From contig JAAVLQ010000002.1 of NCBI GenBank assembly GCA_012103075.1, positions 1,071,001-1,135,000 on the forward strand: DNA of 64,000 nt, read 5' to 3'. Numbering within the stretch: position 1 is the stretch's first letter; each line of letters begins with the position of its first letter. Below, piece after piece: positions 51,975 through 62,003 of this stretch. The DNA comes from Brucella cytisi. GTDB lineage: Bacteria; Pseudomonadota; Alphaproteobacteria; Rhizobiales; Rhizobiaceae. The translations under genes and the position numbers were made by a program. The notes below the pieces were generated by a model. It searched no databases. It saw only the letters and a program-made list of their open reading frames with translations, and was not told the DNA's origin.

Positions 51975-53165
51975 TTAATCCATGTCAGTTTTAAAAAACT
52001 TGACCCAGCCGCCGTTTTTCTGTGACGAGCGCACGCAGGCATCGATGAAAGCAACGCCCTTCAAGCCGTCATCGACGGTTGGATAAATCACGGCGCTATC
52101 CGGCTTTTTGCCGTTGCGATGAGCTTCGATGGCATTGGCCGCTTCCGAATAGATCGTAGCAAAAGCTTCCAGATAACCTTCAGGATGCCCAGCCGGTACG
52201 CGGGTCACGCGGGCGCTCGCAGAGCCAACACCGGCACCGCCCCGCGTGATGAGCCGCTTTTGCTCGCCGAAAGGCGTGAACCAGAGATAGTTCGGATCTT
52301 CCTGCGCCCATTCAATGCCGCCCTTTGTGCCATAGACACGCAGGCGCAGCGCATTTTCATTGCCGGGCGCAACCTGACTGCACCAGAGCATGCCCTTGGC
52401 ACCGCCCGCAAAACGCAGCATCACGTGCGCATTGTCGTCGAGGCGACGCCCTTCGACAAAACTATCGAGATCAGCGGCAAGACTGTCAAGCGTCAGGCCG
52501 GTCACGAAGGAGGCGAGATTGAACGCGTGCGTGCCAATATCACCGGTCGCGCCGCCTAACCCTGATTGCGCCGGATCGGTGCGCCAGACAGCGCCCTTGG
52601 CACCTGTCGCTTCCACCGCTTCTGTCAGCCAGTCCTGTGCATATTCCACCTGCACGACACGAAGATCACCAAGGTCACCATTGGCGATCATCTCGCGCGC
52701 CTGCCGCACCATCGGATAGCCGGTGTAATTATGCGTCAGAACGAACAAGGCGCCGCTTTCATCAGCGACCTTTTTCAACTTCTTCGCATCGGCAAGCGTC
52801 GAGGTCAGCGGCTTGTCGCAGATGACGTGAATGCCGCGCCGCAGAAACTCCTTGGCAGCTTCATAGTGAACGTGGTTCGGCGTTACGATGGAAACGGCTT
52901 CAATGCCGTTTTTCAGCCGCGCCTCACGAATAGCCATGTCCTTGTAGCTGGAATAGATGCGGTCTTCGGCCAGCCCCAGTTCACGCCCCGAGGCCTGCGC
53001 CTTTTCCACTGATGACGACAAAGCGCCTGCCACCAGTTCGAACCGGTTGTCGAGCCGCGCCGCCATACGGTGAACACCGCCGATAAACGCGCCAGCACCA
53101 CCACCCACCATGCCGAGGCGGATACGGGGAGCAGCTGTTTCCGTGGTCTTTGCTTCGATGGTCAT
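51975..53165 (-). CDS. Gfo/Idh/MocA family oxidoreductase
   Basis: Intact, 396 residues. The N-terminal Rossmann fold, IRLGMVGGGAGAFIGGVHRM (GxGxGA-type), binds NAD(P). The family EKP-like motif is HVICDKPLTSTLADAKKL. The C-terminal alpha/beta domain includes VQVEYAQDWLTEAVEATGAK and GGATGDIGTHAFNLASFVTG, with the likely catalytic DxGxH. It oxidises a sugar or polyol derivative. It is the last gene of the minus-strand sugar operon, 15 bases after the isomerase gene. Pairing with a sugar isomerase/epimerase is common in inositol-like and keto-sugar pathways; the exact substrate is unknown. Confidence 0.9.
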   Translation of the reverse strand: MTIEAKTTETAAPRIRLGMVGGGAGAFIGGVHRMAARLDNRFELVAGALSSSVEKAQASGRELGLAEDRIYSSYKDMAIREARLKNGIEAVSIVTPNHVHYEAAKEFLRRGIHVICDKPLTSTLADAKKLKKVADESGALFVLTHNYTGYPMVRQAREMIANGDLGDLRVVQVEYAQDWLTEAVEATGAKGAVWRTDPAQSGLGGATGDIGTHAFNLASFVTGLTLDSLAADLDSFVEGRRLDDNAHVMLRFAGGAKGMLWCSQVAPGNENALRLRVYGTKGGIEWAQEDPNYLWFTPFGEQKRLITRGGAGVGSASARVTRVPAGHPEGYLEAFATIYSEAANAIEAHRNGKKPDSAVIYPTVDDGLKGVAFIDACVRSSQKNGGWVKFFKTDMD

Positions 53166-53180
53166 ATCGATCCCTATATC

Positions 53181-54231
53181 TTATAGGCCGAGCATACGGC
53201 GATTGGCAGCGTCATCGGTGCCGCCGGATGCGAAATCGTCAAATGCCTTGTCAGTGACGCGGATGATGTGCGCCTTGACGAACTCCGCGCCTTCACGCGC
53301 TCCATCTTCAGGATGCTTCAGCGCGCATTCCCATTCGACAACGGCCCAGCCGTCAAAATCGTTCGCGGCCATTTTGGAGAATACCGCGCCGAAATCCACC
53401 TGCCCGTCACCGAGCGAGCGGAAGCGGCCTGCACGATTGACCCAGCCCTGATAGCCGCCATAGACACCTTGCCGCCCGGTCGGATTAAACTCCGCATCCT
53501 TGACGTGGAACATCTTAATACGGTCCTTGTAGATGTCGATATTGTCCAGATAATCGAGGCACTGCAGGACATAATGCGACGGGTCGTAAAGCATATTGGC
53601 CCGCGGGTGATTTTTGACCTGCTCCAGAAACATCTCGAAGGTCACACCGTCGTGAAGGTCTTCGCCCGGATGGATTTCATAGCAGATATCGACGCCGTGT
53701 TCGTCAGCGTGATCGAGGATCGGCTTCCAGCGTCGGGCAAGTTCCCCAAATGCTGTTTCCACCAGACCGGCAGGACGCTGCGGCCATGGGTAGACAAACG
53801 GCCGGGCCAGCGCGCCGGAGAAGGTCGCATGTGCGCCGATGCCGAGATTGCGTGAGGCGCGGATCGCCATCTTTACCTGCTCGACCGCCCGGCCTGACGC
53901 GCCTTGGGATTGCCGCGTACTTCCGGTACTGCGAAACCGTCGAAAGCTTCGTCATAGGCCGGGTGCACCGCAACGAGTTGTCCCTGCAGATGGGTCGAAA
54001 GCTCCGTGACTTCGACACCATTCTGACGTGCTACACCGGCGAATTCATCGCAATAATCCTTCGATTCAGAAGCTTGCCTCAGATCGATCAGCTGGCTCGC
54101 CCATGTGGGAACCTGCACCCCGGCATAGCCTTTTCGGCAGCCCATTTGGTGATGCCATCCCATGTGTTGAACGGCGCTTCATCGCCTGCGAACTGCCCAA
54201 GAAAAATCCCGGGGCCCTTGATCGTCTTCAT
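53181..54231 (-). CDS. Sugar phosphate isomerase/epimerase, AP-endonuclease-2 fold (frameshifted)
   Basis: Start ATG 54231 after AGGAGA: MKTIKGPGIFLGQFAGDEAP, NTWDGITKWAAEKGYAGVQV. Frame changes near 54120-54130 and 53872-53895 (before MAIRASRNLGIGAHATFSG). TIM-barrel metal ligands are plausible in DICYEIHPGEDLHDG, ANMLYDPSHYVLQCLDYLDN, IKMFHVKDAEFNPTG and GWAVVEWECALKHPEDG. About 350 residues. It isomerises or epimerises the sugar imported by the adjacent ABC system, working with the Gfo/Idh/MocA dehydrogenase. Confidence 0.86.
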
Positions 54232-54367
54232 CAAATTTCTCCTGAATCTGCCCAGACCCCGCCATCAACCGGCATCGAGCAATTTGAGAGCGCGCTTCGC
54301 GCTGCATATCGGGAATGAAAAGAAAAGCCGTGCGCCCGCTTAGACAGGCGCACGATATTCTAGCACC

Positions 54368-55330
54368 TTAGAACGGCGAATCCGGGAAATAGAAATCCTT
54401 CGCATTGTCCTTGGTGACGAGCGTTGCATCGAGGATGTAGCTGCCGCTCACAGGAATCTGGTCATAGAAATGACCGGCGGCGAGTTCCATGGCAGTTGAA
54501 ACCATTGCTGGCGGATAGAGAACATCAACCGGCACAAGCTTGTCGTCATCCATCACCTTCTTGATCATGTCCTTGGAGCCTGCACCGCCCACAACATACT
54601 GGATGTCGCTGCGGTTGGCCTGCTTGATAGCTTCGAGAACGCCGACAAGCATGTCGTCATCCTGTGCCCAGACCACATCGATCTTCGGATATTTGGTCAG
54701 GAAGTCCTGCATGACACGGAAAGCATCGTCGCGGTTCCAGTTGCCATACTGGCGGTCGAGAACCTTCACGTTGGAGCCTTCAATGCCCTTGTCGAAACCG
54801 TCCTGACGCTGCTGATCGATCGGGATCGGCAGGCCGCGAATAACGACGACCTGCGCATCGGGCGTGGTCTTCTTGATATATTCGCCAGCCACCTGTCCGA
54901 GTGCCGGGTTGTTACCCGCCACGTAAAGATCGCGGATGGAATTGTCGTTGCTGCTCGGTGCGCGGTCGACCAGAGCGACAAAGGTTCCCTTGTCCTTGAT
55001 TTCCTTGATGGCGTTGACGAGCGGATCGGGATCGGTCGGCAGAACAACCAGCCCGTCGAGGCCCTGAACGGCCAGATCCTGCAACGCATTGGCCTGCGAT
55101 GCCGCGTCGGGCGACGTCTTGACGATGACGTTGAGGCCCGGATGTTCAGCCATCAGAAGCTTCGCCACGCGTTCGGCGTGATAGACGACACCTGCCGTCC
55201 AGCCGTGATCGGCAGCCGGGATCGACACGCCAATCGTCACCTTCTTGTCCTGTGCGCTTGCTGCGCTGCCAAAGGCAAGCGCACCCGCCGTCAAAGCGGC
55301 GAAAGCAAGCTTCATCAAATTCCCTCGCAT
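54368..55330 (-). CDS. Sugar ABC transporter substrate-binding protein (ribose type)
   Basis: Start ATG 55330 (MRGNLMKLAFAALTAGALAF) is chosen because GGGAGGAAG lies just upstream; longer in-frame starts lack this. Signal peptide with cleavage near ASA/QD. Periplasmic-binding type I fold: KKVTIGVSIPAADHGWTAGV, LAVQGLDGLVVLPTDPDPLV, AGNNPALGQVAGEYI, YPKIDVVWAQDDDMLVGVLE. 320 residues, intact. It delivers an unidentified sugar to the permease and ATPase encoded upstream. A hairpin and a repeat separate it from the permease gene. Confidence 0.9.
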   Translation of the reverse strand: MRGNLMKLAFAALTAGALAFGSAASAQDKKVTIGVSIPAADHGWTAGVVYHAERVAKLLMAEHPGLNVIVKTSPDAASQANALQDLAVQGLDGLVVLPTDPDPLVNAIKEIKDKGTFVALVDRAPSSNDNSIRDLYVAGNNPALGQVAGEYIKKTTPDAQVVVIRGLPIPIDQQRQDGFDKGIEGSNVKVLDRQYGNWNRDDAFRVMQDFLTKYPKIDVVWAQDDDMLVGVLEAIKQANRSDIQYVVGGAGSKDMIKKVMDDDKLVPVDVLYPPAMVSTAMELAAGHFYDQIPVSGSYILDATLVTKDNAKDFYFPDSPF

Positions 55331-55402
55331 AGTCTTCCTCCCAGTAAACACGGGGCTCTCATTCCTCTCTGGCTGGAATCGCCCCAACAATTCCGCCAAT
55401 CC

Positions 55403-55448
55403 TTAAAGCGTGTCGCATTTTATCGTACTCGTATGACACGCTTTAAGC
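55403..55448. repeat. Perfect 13-base inverted repeat between permease and binding-protein genes
   Basis: CTTAAAGCGTGTC and GACACGCTTTAAG, separated by 20 bases. It lies next to the palindromic repeat at 55460-55504, and the two together fill most of the gap between stop 55512 and start 55330. It may form an mRNA hairpin within the operon. Confidence 0.7.
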
Positions 55449-55459
55449 TTTTGTTTTAT

Positions 55460-55504
55460 GCATGTCTTCATCCCAAAACCGGTTTTCACTTTTGGGAGAC
55501 ATGC
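55460..55504. repeat. Palindromic intergenic repeat, copy 2
   Basis: Opposite orientation to the copy at 10865-10910. Ends GCATGTCT and AGACATGC, inner arms ATCCCAAAACC and TTTTGGGA. Differences are a few substitutions and one or two indels in the arms. Confidence 0.75.
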
Positions 55505-55511
55505 ATTAGAC

Positions 55512-56514
55512 CTATCTTCGCGAAAGCGAACGTTGCACCAGCATGGCGATGATGATAATCGCGCCCTGAATTGCCCCGAGCAGATACTCGCTGACGAAGT
55601 TCGACAAGATCATGATGTTTCCGATGATCTCCAGAATGAATGCGCCACAGATCGTGCCCCAGATACGGCCCACCCCGCCACGTAGAGCTGTTCCGCCGAC
55701 AACGACGGCGGTAATCGCCTGCAGTTCCCACATCAGGCCGGTCGTCGCCGAGGTAGAACCCAGACGCGGCACATAAAAAAAGCACGGCCACAGCGACGCA
55801 AAGGCCCTGAATGATGAAGGCTATAGTCCGCACTTTCTTGACTGAAATGCCGGAATAGCGCGCTACATCCTCGTTCGATCCGACTGCGATGACATGGCGG
55901 CCATAGCGGGTCCGATAGAGGACGAATGCCGCAAGTGCCGCAGTCACGAAGATCACGATAACCGGCACCGGCACGCCAAAAATGGAACCAAAATAGGCCG
56001 GGCGATAAAGCGCCTGAATGTCCGGATTGCGCAAGGTGATCGCGCCACCTTGCGACAACCATGTGGTGAGACCACGATAGATGCCCATAGTGCCGAGCGT
56101 GGCGATAAATGGCTCGATGCCGCCAACCGTCGTTATCAGACCATTCAACAGGCCGCAGGCTGCACCGACAATCAGCGCCAGCATCACGGCTGCAATCAGC
56201 ATCATCACCGGATCGGCAATCACTCCACTATTCATAAACAGGATCATGATACTGGCGACAAATGCCACCATTGCACCCACGGACAGGTCGAGCCCGCCGG
56301 ATGAAATCACATAGGTGGCACCAAGCGCGATAATGGCGATGAAAGCGCTACGCGTTGCGACATTGAGAAGATTGTCGATGCTGATGAAGTTCGGATTGGC
56401 AATCGTGCCCAGAACAAGCAGCAGGGCGAGCGCGATGAACGGGGCAATTGCCCGCAGATCCCAATCCTTGGACGTCCTCGCCACTGAGCTTTTATCGGTC
56501 GCAACCTGTGTCAT
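55512..56514 (-). CDS. Sugar ABC transporter permease, RbsC type (one frameshift)
   Basis: Starts MTQVATDKSSVARTSKDWDL. About ten membrane helices with family segments NFISIDNLLNVATRSAFIAI, YVISSGGLDLSVGAMVAFVA, GGIEPFIATLGTMGIYRGLT and RYGRHVIAVGSNEDVARYSG. The frame slips at the A run near 55769-55775 (FYVPRLGSTSATTGLMWELQ) and then shows AITAVVVGGTALRGGVGRIW, the EAA-like loop. About 333 residues. It overlaps no neighbour; the ATPase gene ends 20 bases upstream. Confidence 0.9.
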
Positions 56515-56534
56515 CTGCTTCCCACTTTATTGTT

Positions 56535-58056
56535 TTATGCGGCATTTTCGGCTTTAACGCCGGTTGCAAGCACGACGATGTCATGTTCCGTCATGCGGTC
56601 GCCTGTCACCTCACCGGCAACCTGCCCCTCCCGCATCACGACGATGCGGTCGCAGATACCGATCAGTTCCGGCATTTCCGACGAAACGACGATGATTGAT
56701 TTCCCTCATCGGCCAGATTGGCGATGAACTGATAAATCTGTTCCTTCGTGCCGACATCGATGCCGCGTGTCGGTTCATCGATGATCACGATGGACGGATC
56801 GAGCATCATCATCTTGGCAAGCAAAAGCTTCTGCTGGTTTCCTCCCGAAAGCTGTCCTGCCAGAATGTCCTTGCGGCCCGTGCGAATATCGAACTCGCGG
56901 ATCGCATCATCGAGCGCGGAGCGTTCCCGGTTGCGGTCGATCTGCAAACCACTCACGAATTTCTTCAATGAAGCTAGCGTGAGATTGACGCCAAGGTCCT
57001 TGGACAGAAGCAGCCCTTTGCCCTTCCGATCCTCACTGAGATAAACAATTCCCGCCTTCTGGCTTTCATGCGCATTGCGGAAATGAACCGGCTTGCCATT
57101 GTGGCGTGCATCCCCTTACCGGGTCGCAGACCGACGATCCCTTCCATCAGCTCCGTGCGTCCGGCGCCGACCAGACCGGCAAAGCCGAGTATCTCGCCCC
57201 GGTTGAGATGGAAGCTCGCATTTTGCACGTAGCCGGGTACGCTGAAGCTATCGACTTCGAGAATGGCAGCGTTGTCATGCTGGCTTGCGCGGTCAGGATA
57301 AAGCTTTGAAACGTCACGACCGACCATCAGGCGGGCCATGTCGGACGGCTGTAATTCCGAAGACAGGTGTGCTGAAACAAGCTTGCCGTCGCGAAGCACG
57401 GTCACGCGATCGGATATTTCCTTCACTTCCGGCAGGCGGTGCGAGATATAAAGAACAGCGACGCCCTTTGCGCGAATGTCGCGAATGACTTTCAGCAGCG
57501 CTTCCGTCTCAAACGGTGTCAGCGAAGCGGTCGGTTCGTCAAAAATCACCACACGATGCGGCACCAGCAGCACGCGGGCGATCTGGACCAGCTGGCGCTG
57601 CGCAATCGACAGGGAGCCGACAACCGCATCCGGATCGATATCGGCGCCCAGATCATGAATGGCCTTGCGCGCACCTTCGCGCATCGATTTATCATCGACA
57701 ACCAGTCCACGGTTAAGCTCGCGACCAAGATAGATGTTCTGCGCGACGGTCAAATCGGGTGCGAGGAGAATTTCCTGATGCACCAGCACAATGCCCTGCG
57801 CTTCGGCCTCCACCGGCCCCGAGAAAGTAACCGGCTTGCCGTCGATGCGGATTTCTCCGCTCGTAGGACGCTCATTGCCTGCAAGCAACTTCATCAGCGT
57901 CGATTTCCCGGCTCCATTCTCGCCGATGATCGCATGGACTTCGCCGCCGAAAATGCGCAGATCGATATTTTTCAGAACCTGAACAGGACCGAATGATTTG
58001 GAAAGCGACACAGCCTCCAGCAGTGTTGGCCCGTCATCTTTATCTGGCGCACTCAT
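56535..58056 (-). CDS. Sugar ABC transporter double ATPase subunit, RbsA type (frameshifted)
   Basis: Start ATG 58056 (MSAPDKDDGPTLLEAVSLSK); an in-frame TTG two codons earlier is less likely. First domain: [59 protein letters not shown]. Second domain: [20 protein letters not shown], frame changes near 57108-57115, 56995-57010 and 56968-56975, then [39 protein letters not shown]. Another slip near 56697-56703 leads to the end HDIVVLATGVKAENAA at 56535. About 507 residues. It energises import of the same sugar as the permease below. Confidence 0.9.
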
Positions 58057-58175
58057 GCGCAACCACCCACAGCGAACTGCCGCATTTTTGCGTCTTTAAT
58101 ATGCTCTTTGCCGACAGTTCTGGCTGCACGTGAACTCCTCCCAAAGCGTCACGATAAAAAGCTTAGCTTTCGTTT

Positions 58176-58188
58176 TGAGGTACGTAAA
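58176..58188. promoter_or_regulatory. Candidate operator shared by two sugar-transport units, copy 2
   Basis: TGAGGTACGTAAA is the exact reverse complement of the 13-mer at 47999-48011. It lies 120 bases upstream of the RbsA-type ATPase gene, in the 215-base gap after uronate dehydrogenase. Confidence 0.55.
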
Positions 58189-58271
58189 GCAAAATATGCA
58201 CTCCAAGGTGTTATCAAACCGGAGGAGCCCTGACCTTACAAGGCTTCTGCCGTTAAACAGAAAGGTTCCGA

Positions 58272-59068
58272 TCAATCATCCTGATGGACCGGTTCATCGA
58301 CAAATGTACCGCCCTGATAGACCGCGAGTGCTGAATCCGGCGCTGGTCGCGGCGTTGTCTTCTCAACTCGACCCGGAAACGTTCCGCATTGTCCTTGGGG
58401 TGCCAGCCGAGAAAACGGGCATGGCTGTTGTCCCACCACGCCGAATCGTTGTTCGAAACACCCCAGATAACGGGACATCCCAGCATCGGCGCCCGGAAAA
58501 CACACTCAATCAGACCAGCGAAATCGTCATACGACATCCGGTCGAAAGCATGCGATGATTGCGCGGCTCCTCAAAACACGAGCCGATGCGAACGATTGCC
58601 GTCTCCTGACCGAATTTGTCATGATACATGCTGGCAATGGACTCGCCGAAGCATTTTGAAATGCCGTAAAGACCGTCTGGACGTGTGGGGGGCCTTTGCG
58701 TCGATATATTCGTCCTGTTTATAGAAACCGATCGTATGGTTTGAGCTGGCAAAAATGATACGCGGATGGCCATGCGCCCGCGCGGCTTCATACAGATTGT
58801 ACATCCCGACGATATTTGCGTTGAGTATCTTGCTGAAAGACGCCTCGGTCGAAATACCACCGAGATGCAGAATACCGTCGCAACCTTCGACAAGACGCAT
58901 GACTGCCTCTAAATCGCCGAGGTCGCATTGAACCAACTCTTCATTGAGTTTGGCTTTGCCGAGATCGGCAACGTCGGACAGGCGTAGCAGCTCGGCTTTG
59001 CCGGCCAGTTTATCTCGCATTACGCGCCCGAGTCCGCCCGCAGCACCGGTAATCAGAAGTCTTTTCAC
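58272..59068 (-). CDS. udh: Uronate dehydrogenase (frameshifted)
   Basis: Start GTG 59068 (MKRLLITGAAGGLGRVMRDK) with GGAG upstream; no ATG fits. NAD-dependent short-chain dehydrogenase/epimerase fold: TGAAGGLGR dinucleotide loop, CDGILHLGGISTEASFSKI, ASSNHTIGFY (catalytic Ser region), then after frame changes near 58690 YGISKCFGES (YxxxK), IVRIGSCFEEP, and near 58548 MSYDDFAGLIECVFRAPMLG, WWDNSHARFLGWHPKDNAE. The end VYQGGTFVDEPVHQDD needs one more slip near 58370. About 265 residues. Closely resembles Agrobacterium Udh, which oxidises galacturonate and glucuronate to aldarolactones. The same-strand sugar ABC operon follows. Confidence 0.88.
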
Positions 59069-59271
59069 GAAAATCTCCAATCGGACGGGATAGAGCAAAA
59101 TCGACCGTTCGGCTTGTGGGCGTCAGCCCTCGTGAACGGTTATCTTAAGGATGGAAAAGCAGCGTCCCCTTCCCAAGTACGTCGCCGCGACAACCATCAT
59201 ACATGTCCAAAAGTGACGGTCAACGCCGACACAGCCGGCAACTTATCGCTTCCGACGACGATACGGAATGA

Positions 59272-60150
59272 TTACTGATCCGGTAACAGGCTAATCAGAT
59301 TATCGATGAGCGGCGACCGGTTGTTCTTCATCGAAACCAGCCCCAGCCGAGCCAGAAGCGGCTCTCCTTCAATAGGCCTGTATGTGACACCGGCCAGCTT
59401 GATCTGGGCAATGGCAGCGGGAACAATCGAAACGCCAAGATCGGCAGCGACGGGTTTACGACCGACGGCATCTGCGGCGCTTCCTGCGCCACGATCATTT
59501 CAAAGCCTGCATTTCGGCAAGCCTCAACCACGTCGTCGTAAAGGCTAAGCCCCACAATACGCGGGAAAAGCACAAATGCCTCATTTGCCAGAGCTGAAAT
59601 TGGCAATTTGGGGTGAACCGCAAGCGGATGATGGCTCGGCAGGGCGATCAGCATCGGCTCATCAGCCAGCCGTTTCATGCGCACATCCTTGGGGTTTTCC
59701 AAACCGGGTCGGATGAAGGCGGCGTCCACTTCCCCTGACCAGCTTTTCCATCAGAAGATGGCTGTTCATCTCCGTCAGGGTCAGCCGGACATCGGGCCAT
59801 CTGGCGCGAAATTTACGGATCGTGCCACTGACGACCGGATTGAAGGCAGACGAAGCGGTAAAGCCCAATGCCAGCCTGCCGGTTTCTCCCCGTGCCGCGC
59901 CTTGCGCTGCGAGCTTCGCCTTCTCGGCGGCAGCAAGAGAAGCCTTCGCTTCACCGAGGAAAGCCGTTCCTGCTGCGGTAAGTTCCGCTCCGTGCGGCAC
60001 GCGATGAAACAGCGCAACGCCGATCTCGTTTTCGAGGTCGCGTATCTGCTGGCTGAGCGGTGGCTGGCCGATACCGAGCTTCGCAGCCGCACGTGTAAAA
60101 TTGCTCTCTTCGGCCACAGCCAGAAAATAACGCAGATGACGCAGTTCCAT
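59272..60150 (-). CDS. LysR family transcriptional regulator (frameshifted)
   Basis: MELRHLRYFLAVAEESNFTR, AAAKLGIGQPPLSQQIRDLE at ATG 60150; ATG 60156 adds two residues. Helix-turn-helix intact. Effector domain: RLALGFTASSAFNPVVSGTI, then frame change near 59735 to MDAAFIRPGLENPKDVRMKR and another near 59450-59460 restoring NLVAADLGVSIVPAAIAQIK and the end NNRSPLIDNLISLLPDQ, stop 59272-59274. About 292 residues. Divergent from the MFS gene with about 100 bases between, the same arrangement as ynfL-ynfM in E. coli. Confidence 0.86.
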
Positions 60151-60251
60151 CGCCATATCCAAAAGCTATTACAATCGTCACATCCATATATTGGACAAAT
60201 GAAACATCTTTGACTAGATCAAAAAGCGGGAGGATTTAAAAAGGCAAAGTC

Positions 60252-61534
60252 ATGTCACGCCTCGCAGAACGCAGCCTCGACAGCGTCAGAACACCGGAAA
60301 GCCAGCTCAAGCTCGTTTCAGCTCCCGGGGCAACCGAACAGAAAAATTATCTCGTCAAGGGAACGCCGGCATTCCGTAATGCGAGCATCGCGCTGTTTCT
60401 GTCCGGCTTTGCGACCTTCTCCCTGCTTTACTGTGTCCAGCCGCTGATGCCGCTTTTCGCGCATGATTTTAACATCACGCCTGCAGCCAGCTCCTTGTCG
60501 CTTTCTGTTTCGACAGGCTTTCTCGCCTTTGCAATTTTCTGTGCCGCAGCCGTATCCGAACGCTTCGGGCGCAGGACACTGATGTTCGCCTCGCTCCTCG
60601 GCTCCGCACTCTGCACAATAGCCAGTGCATTGGTGCCGGACTGGCATATGCTGCTCGTCATTCGCGCCCTGCAGGGCCTGCTGCTTGGCGGCGTGCCTGC
60701 GGTCGCCATGACCTATCTGGCGGAAGAAATCGACCCGCGCGGCCTTGGCGCGTCAATGGGACTTTATATTGCTGGCAATGCATTCGGCGGCATGGCGGGC
60801 CGTGTCATCGCCGGAACGCTCGCAGAGTATTTCTCCCCGGCGTGTCGGCCCGGCAGGTATGGGCCTGCTGGGACTAGCGTCATCCATTGGTTTCCTCCTC
60901 CTGCTGCCCGCCTCGCAGAACTTCGTCCCGCGCCCCGGCTTCAATGCACGGTTTCACCTCAGCGCGTAGATCAGTCACATCCGCAACCCGGCCTTGCCAC
61001 TGCTCTTTGCCATTGGCTTTCTCGTGATGGGCTCGTTCGTCACCATCTATAACTATATCGGTTTCCGCCTCGTGACGGCGCCTTTTAGCCTCAGCCAGAC
61101 GGCGCTCGGCGCCATTTTCACGGTCTATCTGTTCGGCATTGCAGCTTCATGGCTTGCTGGCAGAATGGGCGACAGGCTCGGCTATTTCACCGTGCTTCCC
61201 ATCGGGCTTGCCATACAGGCTGCGGGCTGTCTTCTGACCCTCTTTGCACCGCTGCCTGTCATCATTGTGGGTATCATCCTCGTGACAGTCGGCTTCTTCG
61301 TCAGCCATTCGGTCGCCAGCGCTCTGGTCGGTCGGCTCGCTCTCCACACAAAGGGACATGCGTCATCGCTCTATCTGCTCGCCTACTATCTCGGCTCCAG
61401 TGTCGCCGGTGCAGCGGGCGGCTATTTCTGGGTTGCGGATGGATGGTCTGCGGTTGCCGAATTCACCTTTTGTCATGCTTGCCATTGCGTTCGCAGCGGC
61501 ACTGGGTGCAGCCCGCCTGTCAAGCCGGAACTGA
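60252..61534 (+). CDS. ynfM: MFS transporter, YnfM-like (frameshifted)
   Basis: Twelve-helix drug/solute exporter. KGTPAFRNASIALFLSGFAT, LLYCVQPLMPLFAHDFNITP and SERFGRRTLMFASLLGSALC match the YnfM group. Frame changes near 60840-60850, 60966-60975 and 61468-61475. Later segments: LPLLFAIGFLVMGSFVTIYN, FRLVTAPFSLSQTALGAIFT, HTKGHASSLYLLAYYLGSSV. The end after repair is AALGAARLSSRN at 61534. About 427 residues. Likely controlled by the divergent LysR gene. Substrate unknown. Confidence 0.86.
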
Positions 61535-61611
61535 GATTGGACAAAAGATAAAATTTTATGGAACCATCTTCATTCCAGCGCGTTCATGCGGCTCGGAAGG
61601 AGAATGATTGC

Positions 61612-61854
61612 ATGCAAATTGTCGATGCTCTGGTCAAAAGATGCGACAAGGAAAATTCCTATCAGGTAGAATTCATCGGTGAAGATGGCGAAACTGTTTG
61701 CGTATCCTTCCGCCACGATTCCGAGGAAGAGCTGAGCCACCATGACGCCATTGCGAGCGCGCTTGCCAAGATGGCGCCGCTCACGGCTTATGGTGCAGCT
61801 TTCATCAGCATCCTGTCGGCCAACAAGTTGAACACGGCCGCCACAGCGGCCTGA
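61612..61854 (+). CDS. Small acidic protein of unknown function
   Basis: 80 residues from ATG 61612 with AAGGAG 8 bases upstream; an earlier in-frame ATG at 61558 lacks a ribosome site. Sequence begins MQIVDALVKRCDKENSYQVE and continues FIGEDGETVCVSFRHDSEEE, then a helical half SHHDAIASALAKMAPLTAYG. No signal peptide, no transmembrane helix. A beta-hairpin plus helix layout is likely. A textbook terminator directly follows, so it is expressed as a single gene or as the end of the MFS transcript. I do not recognise the family. Confidence 0.68.
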   Translation: MQIVDALVKRCDKENSYQVEFIGEDGETVCVSFRHDSEEELSHHDAIASALAKMAPLTAYGAAFISILSANKLNTAATAA

Positions 61855-61867
61855 TAAGTTCAATAGG

Positions 61868-61906
61868 AAAGCCCTGCGCTCCAGCCGGATCGCAGGGCTT
61901 TTGTGT
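61868..61906 (+). terminator. Rho-independent terminator
   Basis: AAAGCCCTGCG, 12-base loop, CGCAGGGCTTT, then TTGTGTCTTTTG. Perfect 11-base stem 14 bases after the small gene. Confidence 0.88.
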
Positions 61907-62003
61907 CTTTTGATCTGCCCTTTTGAACCGCTTTGGGATTGATATCCTTCTGAAAATTGCCTAGCTGCTTGACAGGAGCGAAGCAATTGACGGAGGTTCG
62001 GAC

